The notes under the pieces were generated by a model. That model was not told the origin of the DNA and did no database searches. It saw only the letters and a program-made list of their open reading frames with translations. Below are positions 1-9,376 of a stretch of DNA of 64,000 nt, piece after piece. Source of the DNA: Zea mays (taxonomy: Eukaryota > Streptophyta > Magnoliopsida > Poales > Poaceae). Location: NCBI RefSeq assembly GCF_902167145.1, contig NC_050098.1, forward strand, positions 131,328,207-131,392,206. Direction: 5' to 3'. The translations under genes and the position numbers were made by a program. Each line of letters opens with the position of its first letter. Position 1 is the first letter of the stretch.

Positions 1-107
1 GGCGACCCTTCGCGCGGCTCGGTCCACCGCGTCCTCCGGGACCGGTGGCAGGGAGGGCTTGTAAAACCCCAACCCCTGGAGACGAACGGAAATCCCAACG
101 GTAAGAA

Positions 108-1068
108 TCAAAGGCAACTCGGCGCAAAATAGGAGAAGGGGCGGACACTCACCAGGGATACGTACCCACGCTCGGGACGCATCACAGGCTGGGTAAGGGC
201 GCCGGCATCCAACCTCCCTACCGTGCCCGCTACCTGCCTGCGGAGGTCATCGGCGGAGAGTGAAGCTGAGGACATCTGCGAACCCTCCAAATCAACCCCC
301 CGCTTCATCTCCGAAAGCGGAACCGCCGCTCTACCAAAGGAAGCACCCTCCGGCGATGGATGGCGGCGACCACCCCCGCAGCAGTGAGCCCCCATCTCGT
401 AACCTCTGCAAGGCCTCCAGAAGAGGCTGGAGCTTCCCCTGTTTCTCGCGTGTGGCCCCCCAACGCCAGATGCTGCCAGCGGCGGTCACCACTCGTTGAG
501 AAAACGACAGAAGCCTCCCGTCGTCGTTCCAGAGGTAAAACCACCGGCACTGCCACCCCTTGTTCGAAGACACAAGGATGGCAGGGATGTACAGCTGTGC
601 ACGCCCCGGCCTCAGCTGGAGGGTGCAGCCACCGGCCCGCACCGCCATACGGACCTTCTTCGCCTCTATCGTCGAGGCAAAGGGCTCCACGGAGAAGAGA
701 TGGGTCCATAGATCCTAGTGGGGGTCAATCCCCAAAAAACCTTCGCATACCGCCATGAAGATGGCCGCTTGTGCAATGGAGTTGGGGTTGAAGTTGTGCA
801 GCTCCACCCCGTAGTAGTGCAGGAGCGCCCGCCTGAAACGGCTCGCTGGCACTCCGAACCCCCGCTCGTGGAAGGAGACGAAACTAACCACATACCCCGG
901 CGGCGGGGTCAGGTCAGCCTCGCTCGCAGGGGCCATCCACTCCGGCTGTGGGTCACCGGAAAGCGGACGGAGCAAACCATCAGCGACGAGGGCCTCCAGA
1001 TCGTCCACTGTGACGGTGGAGGAAGGCCACGGATCGCGCGGCGGAACGACGGTCACCCTGTCAGCCAT
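108..1068 (-). pseudogene. PF04195-domain (putative gypsy type transposon) gene, broken
   Basis: This is the antisense accessory gene of RT1. From an ATG at 1068 the reading frame passes a block ending GIDPH that I recognise as the PF04195 domain (GFGVP, LLHYYGVELH, NPNSI). It continues after an in-frame TAG at about 720, where the family normally has tryptophan, through VRMAVRAGGCTLQLRPG and SSNKGW. Near 390 the continuation moves through other frames, so at least one frameshift is present. The later segment ends MRPERGYVSLV at a G|GTGAGT splice-donor-like site near 152, so an intron probably follows. The rest lies off the window. The function of PF04195 proteins is unknown; they are typical of grass Ty3-gypsy elements. 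As it stands the gene cannot make a full protein. Confidence 0.78.
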
Positions 1069-1210
1069 CGCTGAACGAAGGGGGTGAAGGTGGAAGGAAC
1101 AAGGTGCACAGTTTTCTTTTCTCTGGCTATTCTCTTAAGTTGCAGAAACCAAAGCAGAAGGCAAGCACAAATGGCAAAGTAAAGAACCACCGACCGGCCC
1201 CTCTTCCGGG

Positions 1211-1219
1211 TATATAAAG
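1211..1219 (-). promoter_or_regulatory. TATA element upstream of the PF04195 pseudogene
   Basis: TATATAAAG reads on the plus strand, but the TATATA core is palindromic and lies 143 bp upstream of the minus-strand ATG at 1068. That is the same spacing class as the TATA boxes of the antisense genes in RT4, RT7 and RT9. Assignment to the minus-strand gene is inference; it could instead drive plus-strand transcription. Confidence 0.4.
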
Positions 1220-2487
1220 GCCCGGGCGAAGTCCGTTCAAAACTTCGCCCGAACCCGCCGCGAAATTCAAACTCGAAGGCGAAACGCCCGTTCCTCGAAC
1301 GACTCACGCACGCGCAACGGCCGCCCCGCGAATCGCCCGTCCCATCGCATTAACTCCTCGGCAGGGCAAGCGACGCCTTTGGCAGGCAAAGCGGGCGTTG
1401 TTTCACCTCAGCCATGGTGACCGCGTCAAAAAAGGTGTGCCACACCGTTTATATTCATATCCTTTTCTCCTCCCCATTCTCTCTCTTGCTACAGGGACCG
1501 GGAAAGGGGATATTCCGAAAGGGATCCTTCTCCGCGAAGGAAGCGGGCCCCGAGCCCTCCTACTGATCAGGGGTTCGAAGGCTGGCCCCTCAGAAGGGTT
1601 CGACAGCCGCCCCAGAGCACTCGGGCTTCAAGCCCATTACTGATCAGGGGTTTGAAGGCTGGCCCCTCAGAAGGGTTTGATAGCCGCCCCAGAGCACTCG
1701 GGCTCCGCGCCCACTACTGATCAGGGGTTCGAAGGCTGGCCCCTCGGAAGGGTTCGACAGCTGCCCCAGAGCACGCAGAGCGAGGGATGACTCTGGGTAC
1801 ATCCGTTACATGGCCGAGGCTCGGGATACGCTCCCGAGGTACCCTAGGACATTTCCGAGACCAGCAGGAGCGATTTTGTAACGGAATCCCACCAGAGGGA
1901 GGCATCGAGACCTCGGACCCTATCGAACGGGTCTGGGTCTGACAAATCACCTGCAGGTACTTTTGGAGCGCACCTCTGGGCCACTAGCCGACCCTTATCG
2001 AACGGGGCATGGGCGTCCACTCGGATCACCCGTTAGCAACTCACTGGAGACACCATGTTCGGCGCCCTCCGAGGGCAACATGGCGCTTTCCCCCCTTCCT
2101 CCTTGCGGAAAGGTGATGAAGGGGCGTATAATAAAAGTCAAGACAGTCCTTAATCGTCCTCTCGCTCCGTGCAGAGGCTCGGGGGATGCTCTCGCAAACC
2201 CGGCTACGGCCAAACCGTTGACAGCGTCAACAAACCAGCCTAAAAACTCGGAACCTGACCATGCACCCGGGCTACAATCAGGTCGCATGAGGGAACAACC
2301 AGGCCGGCCAAGGCGTCACGAAAGGCATTAAGACCTCAGAGGAGTCAAACCACTCCTTCGAGGCCTCGGGGGCTACACCCGGCGGGTGCGCTCGCGCGCA
2401 CCCACCGGAACAAAGTGTAACCGAGAAAGGCGGTCCCCTCGCAAAAAAGTGCGGCAAAGCCTCCGAGCGAGTACCAACACTACCTTT
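1220..2487. other. RT1 non-coding spacer before the 3' LTR
   Basis: No coding region is supported. The stretch lies between the start of the antisense gene and the polypurine tract and is GC-rich. It contains a 77-bp tandem repeat (listed separately) and several copies of CTCGGGGGCTAC-like words that resemble the polypurine tract. Confidence 0.6.
1561..1772. repeat. 77-bp tandem repeat, about 2.8 copies
   Basis: Units start at 1561, 1638 and 1715, each with TACTGATCAGGGGTT followed by CGAAGGCTGGCCCCTC or a close variant. The period is exactly 77 bp. It lies in the internal non-coding part of RT1. Confidence 0.9.
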
Positions 2488-2503
2488 GAGGCTCGGGGGC
2501 TAC
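2488..2503 (+). other. Polypurine tract of RT1
   Basis: The purine-rich run GAGGCTCGGGGGCTAC directly precedes the LTR start TGTCGG at 2504. This is the expected plus-strand priming site, and it fixes the orientation of RT1 as plus. Confidence 0.75.
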
Positions 2504-3010
2504 TGTCGGGTACCGTAATTAGGGGTACCCCCAACACTCCTAAACACGGCTGGTAACCACCATCAGCACAAGTTGCAGAGACTAATGGGCACGATTCAGG
2601 TCAAGGCTTCGTCTACTCAAGGGACGTGATCTAGCCTCGCCCGAGCCTAGCCTCGGGCGGGAACAGTAGTCCCAGACGAATTCACGCCTCGCCCGAGGGC
2701 CCCCTCAAGCAACGGGCGCACCCTCGACTCGCTCGAAGCCCAGCTCGGGCAGGCTTCATAGTGAAGCAACCTTGGCCAAATCGCCTCACCAACCGACCGT
2801 ATCGCAGGCGCATTCAATGCGAGGATCGCTTGACACCTTATCCTGACACACATGCCTCAGTCGACAAGGTCGAAGTGACCGCAGTCACTTCGCCCTTCCA
2901 CTGACCGACCTGACAGGAAAACAGCACCGCTCGCCCCGCTCCGACTGCTGTGCCACCCGCCAGGGTGAAGCTGACAACAGTTAAGTTCAGCCTCAGGCGC
3001 AACAGGAAGC

Positions 3011-3240
3011 TTCGCCTCGCCTGACCCCAGGGCTCAGCCTCAACTTCGGCCTCGGAAGGAGGACTCCGCCTCGCCTGACCCCAGGGCTCGGCCTCAACCT
3101 CGGCCTCGGAAGGTGGTCTCCGCCTCGCTCGACCCTAGGGCTCGGCCTCAACCTCGGCCTCGGAAGGTGGTCGCCGCCTCGCCCGACCCCAGGGCTCGGC
3201 CTCAACCTCGAACTCGGGAGAAATTGCGTCCTCGCCCGAC
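3011..3240. repeat. 54-bp tandem repeat in RT1 LTR
   Basis: The word CTGACCCCAGGGCTC or a close variant recurs at about 3020, 3074, 3128 and 3182, a period of 54 bp over roughly four copies. It lies in the U3 part of the LTR. Confidence 0.85.
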
Positions 3241-3498
3241 CCCCGCCTCGGCCTTAGGAGGAGTCTCTGCCTCGACTGACCTTGGGCTCGGACCGACCGC
3301 GCCACGGAGGATACATCATTACCCTACCCCTAGCTAGCTCAGGCTACGGGGGAACAAGACCGGCGTCCTATCCAGGCTCGCCCCGGTAACAAGTAATGAT
3401 GGCTCCCCGCGTGCGCCCATGACGATGGTGGTTCTCAGCCCTCTACGGAAGCAAGGAGACGTCAGCAGGGTCCCAACAGCCCCAACAGCTATGCTTCT

Positions 3499-3610
3499 AC
3501 AGGGCTCAAGCGCTCCTCCGACGGCCACGATACCTTGTACACAGGGCTCTAGCACCTCTCCAACAGCCACGTTGGCATGTACACAAGGCTCAGGCACCTC
3601 TCTGCCGGAC
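3499..3610. repeat. 42-43 bp tandem repeat in RT1 LTR
   Basis: ACAGGGCTC, ACAGGGCTC and ACAAGGCTC begin at 3499, 3541 and 3584, each followed by a related CACCTCTCC-like segment and TTGTAC or CATGTAC. The array ends about 50 bp before the TATA box. Confidence 0.75.
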
Positions 3611-3663
3611 ATGTTAGCACATTGCTACACCCCCATTGTACACCTGGACCCTCTCCTTGCATC

Positions 3664-3671
3664 TATAAAAG
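3664..3671 (+). promoter_or_regulatory. TATA box of RT1 LTR
   Basis: TATAAAAG in a plus-oriented LTR, about 60 bp before the CT microsatellite. It would place the transcript start near 3695. Confidence 0.7.
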
Positions 3672-3732
3672 GAAGGTCCAGGGCCTTCATGCAGGAGGGT
3701 CGCGCGGGAGAAGGAGCTGACGAACAGGCTCA

Positions 3733-3757
3733 CTCTCTCTCTCTCTCTCTCTCTCTC
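3733..3757. repeat. (CT)n microsatellite
   Basis: An uninterrupted CT dinucleotide run of 25 bp lies in the R/U5 region of the RT1 LTR. Confidence 0.98.
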
Positions 3758-3923
3758 GCGAACACTTGTAACCCCTACAGCAAGCACACCCCCCGTGGCG
3801 CGGGGCAACACGAGCCGCGTTTCCCCCCTTGTGTTCCGTCTCGCGCCAACCCATCTGGGCGGGGACGCGCAGCGACAAATTTACTCGTCGGTCTAGGGAC
3901 CCCCCGGGGTCGAAACGCCGACA

Positions 3924-4851
3924 ACTAACAAGTCATCTTGTGAAGAGTTTAGTAGAATTATGATACAGAAATTTGAGATGTCCATGATAGGGGGACTTGA
4001 AGTATTTCCTTGGATCTCAAATCAAGCAACTCCAAGAGGGCACCTTCATTAGCCAAACAAAGTACATTCAAGATATCCTCAAGAAGTTTGGAATGAAGAA
4101 TGTCAAACCCATCAAGACTCCTATGGGAACAAATGCCCATCTCAACATTGACATAGGAGGTAAATATATAGATCAAAAGGTATACCGGTCGATGATAGGA
4201 TCTTTACTATATTTATGTGCTTCACGACCGGATATTATGCTTTCAGTCTGCATGTGTGCTCGATTCTAAGCCGACCCTAAGGAAATCCACCTAAGGACCA
4301 TGAAAATAATCATGAGATATTTAGTTTACACTCCTAAGTTTGGGCTATGGTACCCCCAATGGTATACCTTTGACCTAATCGGGTATTCTGATGCTGATTA
4401 TGTCGGATGTAAGATTGATAGAAAGAGTACATCAGGGACTTGTCAGTTTTTAGGGAGATCCCTGGTGTCTTGGGCTTAAAAAAAACAAAATTCAGTAGCT
4501 CTATCCACCGTCGAAGCTGAGTATATTGCTGCAGGACATTGTTGTGCACAATTACTCTGGATGAGGCAAACTCTTAGGGACTATGGCTACAAATTGAGCA
4601 AAGTCCCTCTCCTATGTGACAATGAGAGTGTAATCCGCATGGCGAACAATCCTATTGAACACAGCCGCATAAAGCACATAGACATCCGGTATCACTTCTT
4701 GAGAGATCACCAACAACGGGCAGATATCGCAATTGATTATGTTAGCACCCAAAACCAGTTAGCCAATATCTTCACCAAGCCATTAGATGAAAAGACCTTT
4801 AGAAAGCTTAGGAATGAACTAAATGTCTTAGATTCTCGGAACATTGATTGA
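3924..4851 (+). pseudogene. Copia pol C-terminal fragment (RT and RNase H), broken
   Basis: The frame opens T-N-K-S directly at the RT1 boundary and runs through the C-terminal part of the copia reverse transcriptase into RNase H. Visible landmarks are [65 protein letters not shown] and HIDIRYHFLRD, ending NVLDSRNID and TGA. It is closely related to the RT10 pol end. A one-base shift lies near 3990 (before KYFLGSQIK), with in-frame stops at about 4267 (TAA) and 4477 (TAA). The upstream catalytic YVDD is outside the fragment. It cannot be functional. Confidence 0.92.
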
Positions 4852-5029
4852 AATCATGCACACATTGCTCATTTTATACCTTTGATCATGTCATGTCTCT
4901 TTCATTTGGTACAAATATATATATATTTTATTTCTTCTTGTGCCAAAGCTAAGACTAATATGCTTTCAAGTGTATCTCTATACTTAGTCTTCGATTGAAA
5001 GGGAAATGAAGTTGTAGGCAAAGGCAAGG
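4852..5029 (+). other. RT2 3' untranslated remnant
   Basis: AT-rich sequence after the copia stop with a short (AT)n run near 4915. It resembles the RT10 region between pol and the polypurine tract. Confidence 0.6.
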
Positions 5030-7980
5030 TGTAAAGCCCAAAATTTGTATAAGAGAAAAATAATAAAATAAATAAATATATTTATGTGTTGGTGTTTTGG
5101 GATTATGGAACCTTTAGAGATTAATTGGTTTCTTTTGTTTTCTTTTTGCATATTCAAATAATGGAATTAAATTACTCAAGTAACAAATAAATAAATACTG
5201 AAATATGCATTTCATGCTGAGGTTCTTAATTTTTTGCATTTGAGTTCAAGTTCATGAGACAAATTTAAGTTAGAAAAATATAACTTGAAAATGGAAAGAG
5301 AAATAAGAGAAGAGAAAGAAAATAAGTAAAAATAATAATAACAAAGAGGCTTATTCGGGCTCCCTTCCTCATATCTCGGCCCACCGTGTGGCCCACCTAC
5401 ACACGCCCCTACTAGCCTTGCACCTGTGCGCTGGTGCCGCGACGCTTGGCGCCGACAGCATGGGCCCGCGGACCAGCTACTCTCTGGCATCACATCCGCG
5501 CCATTGCGGGTAAGAAACTCCCCAGAACCATTGCTGATCACCACGTTGTGTATCGCCTAGCGCGGTACGCTGATAACTTGACTAGGGAGGCCGAAATTTC
5601 TCACCGGAAGGGTTGATTTGGTGACCCGGGATCCCGAGAGGATTGGAGGGGATTGAGGGGGAAATTAGTTTATTTCCCACTCAATCCCCTCCAATCCTCC
5701 CGGGATCCCCTTGTCACCAAATCAACCCGAAGGGAAACCTTCCGCCGCGGGGATGCTGCGCGCCGTGGTCGGTAGGTCCGGATCGATCTCTATGGTAGGA
5801 AGCTATAGGCATTTGTTTGTGTCACCCCGTATCCTTTAGCACGAGTCAAATTCAAGGGGTGTACTAGAACCTCGAGTTCCATCCACCGGCCATGGCACCG
5901 CCATGTTGGGCAGGGCCGCCGCCGCTGCTAGCCATGGGGAAGAGGAGGTTCCCTCCACCATTGATTCGATGACCAACAGTTGCGATCAGAAGAGGGGTTA
6001 ACGCTTGGGCGGTCTTGTTGGATGGCGTTAGATCCGTAACCAACGCAACAGATTAAATCGTGATTACGTAAAACCTGAACCATAGATGTAGAATCCGACG
6101 GGTGTTGTGACATACCAGTTCGTCTAGGGGCCAATCTAATCGGAGTCACATGTATTCAATCCAACGGCTAGAAACGAAGCATACCCCTTCGCGGTGACCA
6201 TTATGCTAAAGAACCCTCCTGATTTCCGGAAATAGACCATTGTCCTATATCTGTTAAAATAAATTACATTCGAGCCCAGAAAAATTGCGCCTTAGCCCCT
6301 GTACTATTGGAACATCATAACCATAGTCCAACAACCGGGTATAATTATGAATTTAATCAAAAAAATAGATTAATGTATATGAAAATAAATCTAAAAACAT
6401 GTAAAATTCATATTTAACTCATTCTAGCTCCAAATTAATCCATTCTAGTTGCATTAATTTCACATTAAGATTGTTTATCACCTGGTAACCTTGTATTACC
6501 ATAAAACCTAGGGTTAAAATCTTGTACCTCATTTGTTTTATAGTATACACTTAAACTTTCAGAAAATCATAACTTTATAACCGAGACTCCGAATTTAGTG
6601 GTTCTCGAACCTAGGATCTCGTAGCAGTGCGTAAAATATTCTTATGCAATATGTTCTCATGATTGGTGTGATGTTAATTTTTCCTATACCATGTTTGTTT
6701 GTATTGCTACGAGTAGCAGCGAGGTTACGAGTCACTTGAAGACCAAGTTGGTGAAGAACCTTGGAATCTCGAATCTAAGGCAAGTTGTGCCCTTGATCAC
6801 TTTTCTTTCTACCTAATAATGTCCTCTTAATCACTGTGACATGCTCAGGTTAACTTGATGGGACCTAATAGGTTTCCCTATATTTGTTTACCCCACCCCC
6901 TTGTAGACAAATGAATTATTGGGTAGACTTGCTATTGCTCTACCTGGTTTTGAGAAATTAATGTTATACTATGGTCATGTTCTAATTATGTTGTTGTTTT
7001 AATTATTGTTTATGACAAGATCATTGTGTTAATTGGAACATGGAGCTTAACTTGAGATAACAGTGCTACCACAAGGGTGGAATGGGTCGCCCTTGGCCAT
7101 GTAATTAGGAAAGCCAGGGAGAGATTACCTTACCCAAAAGGGGCAAGCGGGGAGGAGTTGCTGCAGAGTATAGGGAGGTTCTTAGGTCGAACTGCTGCGA
7201 TGGCAGTTTGGACGAGGGATTGCTATGCTTCCTTCTTCCTGAAACCGTAGTGGGTATTCTCGAACTAGTGGAACTTTGGAAAGGCCTCGTAGTGCTACCC
7301 TGCCTGTCCGTACAACCCCGTGGCAAATGGGTAACGCGACTTGTGGGTAAAGATGTGCAACCTCTTTACAATGTAAAACTGGTATATCAGTCGTGCTCGC
7401 GGTCAAGAGCGACTCAGGACTCGCATGATTAATTTATGGAACTAAACTTAATATGTCATATGCATTGCATCACTGGTGTTATTATCAATTGTGATCTCTT
7501 ATTTAATTAGGTTGATATCTACTTATATTTAGTAACTGCTAATAAAATTTTGACCAACTCTAAAAGCATCGCTCATCTTTAACCATCTCCTTTGGTAAGA
7601 CTTTCACTTCACATGAGCTCCCACCTTTGGTGAGTTCATGCACATTATTCCCCACAACTTGTTGAGCGATGAATGTATGTGAGCTCACCCTTGCTGTATT
7701 CACATCCCCCAAGGTCAAGAACAGGTACCATAGGATGAGGCGTGTGAAGGATGTTGTGATGAGTTTGTGAGAGGTCTAGGCCGTCGTCTCCCAATCAATT
7801 ATGGTTGTTGGATCGTTGTCTTCGTATAATTAAATTATTTAACTATTTTGTATAGAACTCTGTTATATATTAATGATGTGACAGTCATTTTTGTACCATG
7901 AGTGATCATATGTGTGAGACTTGATCCTAGCACACATGTGAGTCGTGCCCGGGTTTGGACCCCTAAATCCGGGTGTGATA
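5030..7980 (+). repeat. 5' LTR of RT3 (2951 bp)
   Basis: It begins TGTAAAGCCC and ends GGGTGTGATA; the final CA has decayed to TA. The primer-binding site follows five bases later. The LTR contains a foldback element at 5610-5728. Its last ~1 kb is alignable by eye with the RT5 LTR, including GTGATGTTAATTTTT and AGAGGTCTAGGCCGTCGTC. No protein-coding region is supported. Confidence 0.8.
5610..5728. mobile_element. MITE-like foldback element, 119 bp
   Basis: Long inverted arms fold across almost the whole length. The ends are GGGTTGATTTGGTGAC and its exact reverse complement, and the arms continue through GGATCC and GGATTGGAGGGGATTGAG with few mismatches around a TTTATT-like loop. Both sides are flanked by GAA, a candidate 3-bp target duplication. 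Terminal GGG and a 3-bp duplication would fit a Tourist/PIF-Harbinger MITE, but GAA is not the usual TWA target, so the class is uncertain. Confidence 0.7.
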
Positions 7981-7984
7981 GAAG

Positions 7985-7996
7985 TGGTATCAGAGC
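7985..7996 (+). other. Primer-binding site of RT3
   Basis: TGGTATCAGAGC, complementary to the 3' end of initiator methionine tRNA, lies five bases after the LTR end. It fixes the orientation as plus. Confidence 0.85.
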
Positions 7997-8388
7997 AGTG
8001 TTGACTGTTGGACGTAACCTAAATAGACCTGGATAACCCTTACCTACTTATCTTTGTTACTCTAATTTTTTCTAAACTTTTGTTAATCTTTTTCATCTAT
8101 TGCTACTTTACTCTGATTATTCTTACCTTTTCACTTCTAAAGACAAAAGTGGATTTCACACTTTGAAATCCTGTACCTAAAGTGACCTTTAGCAATAGGA
8201 GCCTAATCTTAGGAACAAAAACAAAACTATTTTTGTAGGTACCTATACGCTTGAATGTTTGTTCTTATGATAACTGTTTGATTTGGTTCTTTGATTGAGT
8301 GTGATGAGTTGCGGAGTAATGTCCACAATTGCATCTGCATATACATATAGGTATAAAAAGGTGTTTATAAGATAACTAGCCAACCTAG
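7997..8388 (+). other. RT3 leader, left part
   Basis: Non-coding leader, closely similar to the RT5 leader after 18826. It ends at CCTAG (8384-8388), the left target duplication of RT4. Confidence 0.7.
8384..8388. repeat. Left TSD of RT4 (CCTAG)
   Basis: CCTAG immediately before the TGTTGGGG LTR start. The identical copy is at 23508-23512. Confidence 0.95.
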
Positions 8389-9069
8389 TGTTGGGGACTT
8401 GTTCTCAAATACTATGAATTAAGAACAAGGCAACCTAAAATGTTAAATATCAAAGACCTTCGTCCTTCGGAACATTATTTCCCTTCGGATATAATGAATT
8501 TTGGACGAAGGTTGTGAAGGACATACCTTCACAATCATAATAAAAGATAAGAGAGATTTATACACAAAACACGGAAAATAACATGATTACTTTGAACATT
8601 ATTTATTTATTTCTATTTATCTTACTTATATAAACAACAACAAATTACAAATGTACCTTCGGCTTGAAGGAAAGTAAGGGTACAAGCGTGATGCTAATGC
8701 GAATGCCAAGTCAGCGTGAACAGTACGAGAGTACTGTTCGTCTATTTATAGGCACGGGACGCAGCCCGTGTAAAATTACATTAATGCCCTTTACTTTTAT
8801 CAATAACTCTATAGTAATTCTTCGAGGTCTAATTTGGCTTTTCATCTTTATGTCGGTTCCCCTTTTCTGCTGTCATGCCGAAGCTTTTCTGCACATAGCT
8901 TCGTGATCGTTTCGTCCTTTGTCATGATCGTCTTCCATTTCAGTCAAGCTTCGTCTTAACCATGCTCTTGTATACCCGCAACCTGATTCCGAAGATACCT
9001 GCTCACATACTTGGAAAACATTGTCAAATCACGTTTTTGAGGACCTTCGGAAGCCGAAGGCCCCCAACA
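8389..9069 (-). repeat. 3' LTR of RT4 (681 bp)
   Basis: Bounded by TGTTGGGGAC and GGCCCCCAACA, which form an 8-bp terminal inverted repeat. It is rich in CTTCGG/CCGAAGG words. CTATTTATAG at 8742-8751 reads TATAAATAG on the element strand and is flanked by a GAACAGTAC inverted repeat. Confidence 0.93.
8718..8751 (-). promoter_or_regulatory. RT4 LTR core promoter with inverted repeat
   Basis: On the minus strand, TATAAATAG is followed within a few bases by GAACAGTAC, a 4-base loop and GTACTGTTC (plus positions 8718-8726 and 8731-8739). The same arrangement recurs in the LTRs of RT7 and RT9 and in the other RT4 LTR (TATA at 15400-15409). The repeat sits where the transcript start would fall. 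Confidence 0.65.
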
Positions 9070-9376
9070 GTAGCCCCTCGCAATATTAATTTGTTGTAAT
9101 GATAAATTCATATTGCGATATGGACGAAGGCCTTAAGCCGAAGGTCCAAAAAAACACCTTCTCTTTGCTAGAATAGCAACAGTCTTTGACAAGCGGGACC
9201 CTCCAGTTTTCAACGCACTAGGTGTATAAATAAGAGCTCATCACGAGTTTATTTGGCACGCTCTCTTGCCAACTGCTTTTACTCACCCAACTTTTAGCCT
9301 GCGCGCAACAACACTTGCTTGACTTTTTAGATTTTTAAGCTTCGGTTTCGAGAGCACTTTCTCAGCGTTTGCAAGG
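9070..9376 (+). other. RT4 purine tract and promoter region of the antisense gene
   Basis: The first bases (GTAGCCCCTCGC on plus) read GCGAGGGGCTAC on the element strand, a polypurine tract next to the 3' LTR. The rest is the upstream region and probable 5' leader of the antisense gene at 9377. Confidence 0.7.
9225..9232 (+). promoter_or_regulatory. TATA box of the RT4 antisense gene
   Basis: TATAAATA on the plus strand, 152 bp before the ATG at 9377. Comparable boxes stand 137 bp (RT7) and 212 bp (RT9) before the homologous start codons. Confidence 0.7.

Larger units (their letters stand above)
1..3923 (+). mobile_element. RT1: Huck-like Ty3-gypsy retrotransposon, 3' part
   Basis: This is the right-hand part of a plus-oriented Ty3-gypsy element whose 5' half lies outside the window. 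It holds an antisense PF04195 pseudogene, a non-coding spacer with 77-bp repeats, a purine-rich tract and one complete LTR that starts TGTCGG and ends CCGACA. The LTR style (GC-rich, CTCGCCCGAG-type motifs, a CT microsatellite after the TATA box) is what I know from maize Huck elements; the family name is recognition, not a search result. To its right, copia pol coding resumes directly at 3924, so RT1 inserted into RT2. The expected 5-bp target duplication cannot be tested because the left end is off the window. Confidence 0.8.
2504..3923 (+). repeat. 3' LTR of RT1 (1420 bp)
   Basis: The LTR is bounded by TGTCGG and CCGACA. A TATA box at 3664-3671 is followed by a CT microsatellite. It contains two short tandem arrays. 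The downstream base 3924 continues a copia reading frame, which confirms the right boundary. Confidence 0.85.
3924..5029 (+). mobile_element. RT2: Opie/Ji-like Ty1-copia fragment
   Basis: This is the oldest-looking copia copy in the window. It consists of the end of pol and the start of the 3' untranslated region, cut on the left by RT1 and on the right by RT3 at 5030. The sequence just before 5030 (GATTGAAAGGGAAA) also occurs in the internal 3' untranslated region of RT10, so the fragment ends inside the internal region and not in an LTR. Confidence 0.85.

Noticed and set aside
4996..5029. TGAAAGGGAAATG at 4996 as the start of the RT2 3' LTR
   Set aside because: No polypurine tract precedes it, and the same word occurs in the internal 3' untranslated region of RT10 near 34165, which fits better.
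7105..7432. Overlapping 73-74 codon frames in the RT3 LTR
   Set aside because: Short, present on both strands, in an LTR; the homologous RT5 region has different frames.
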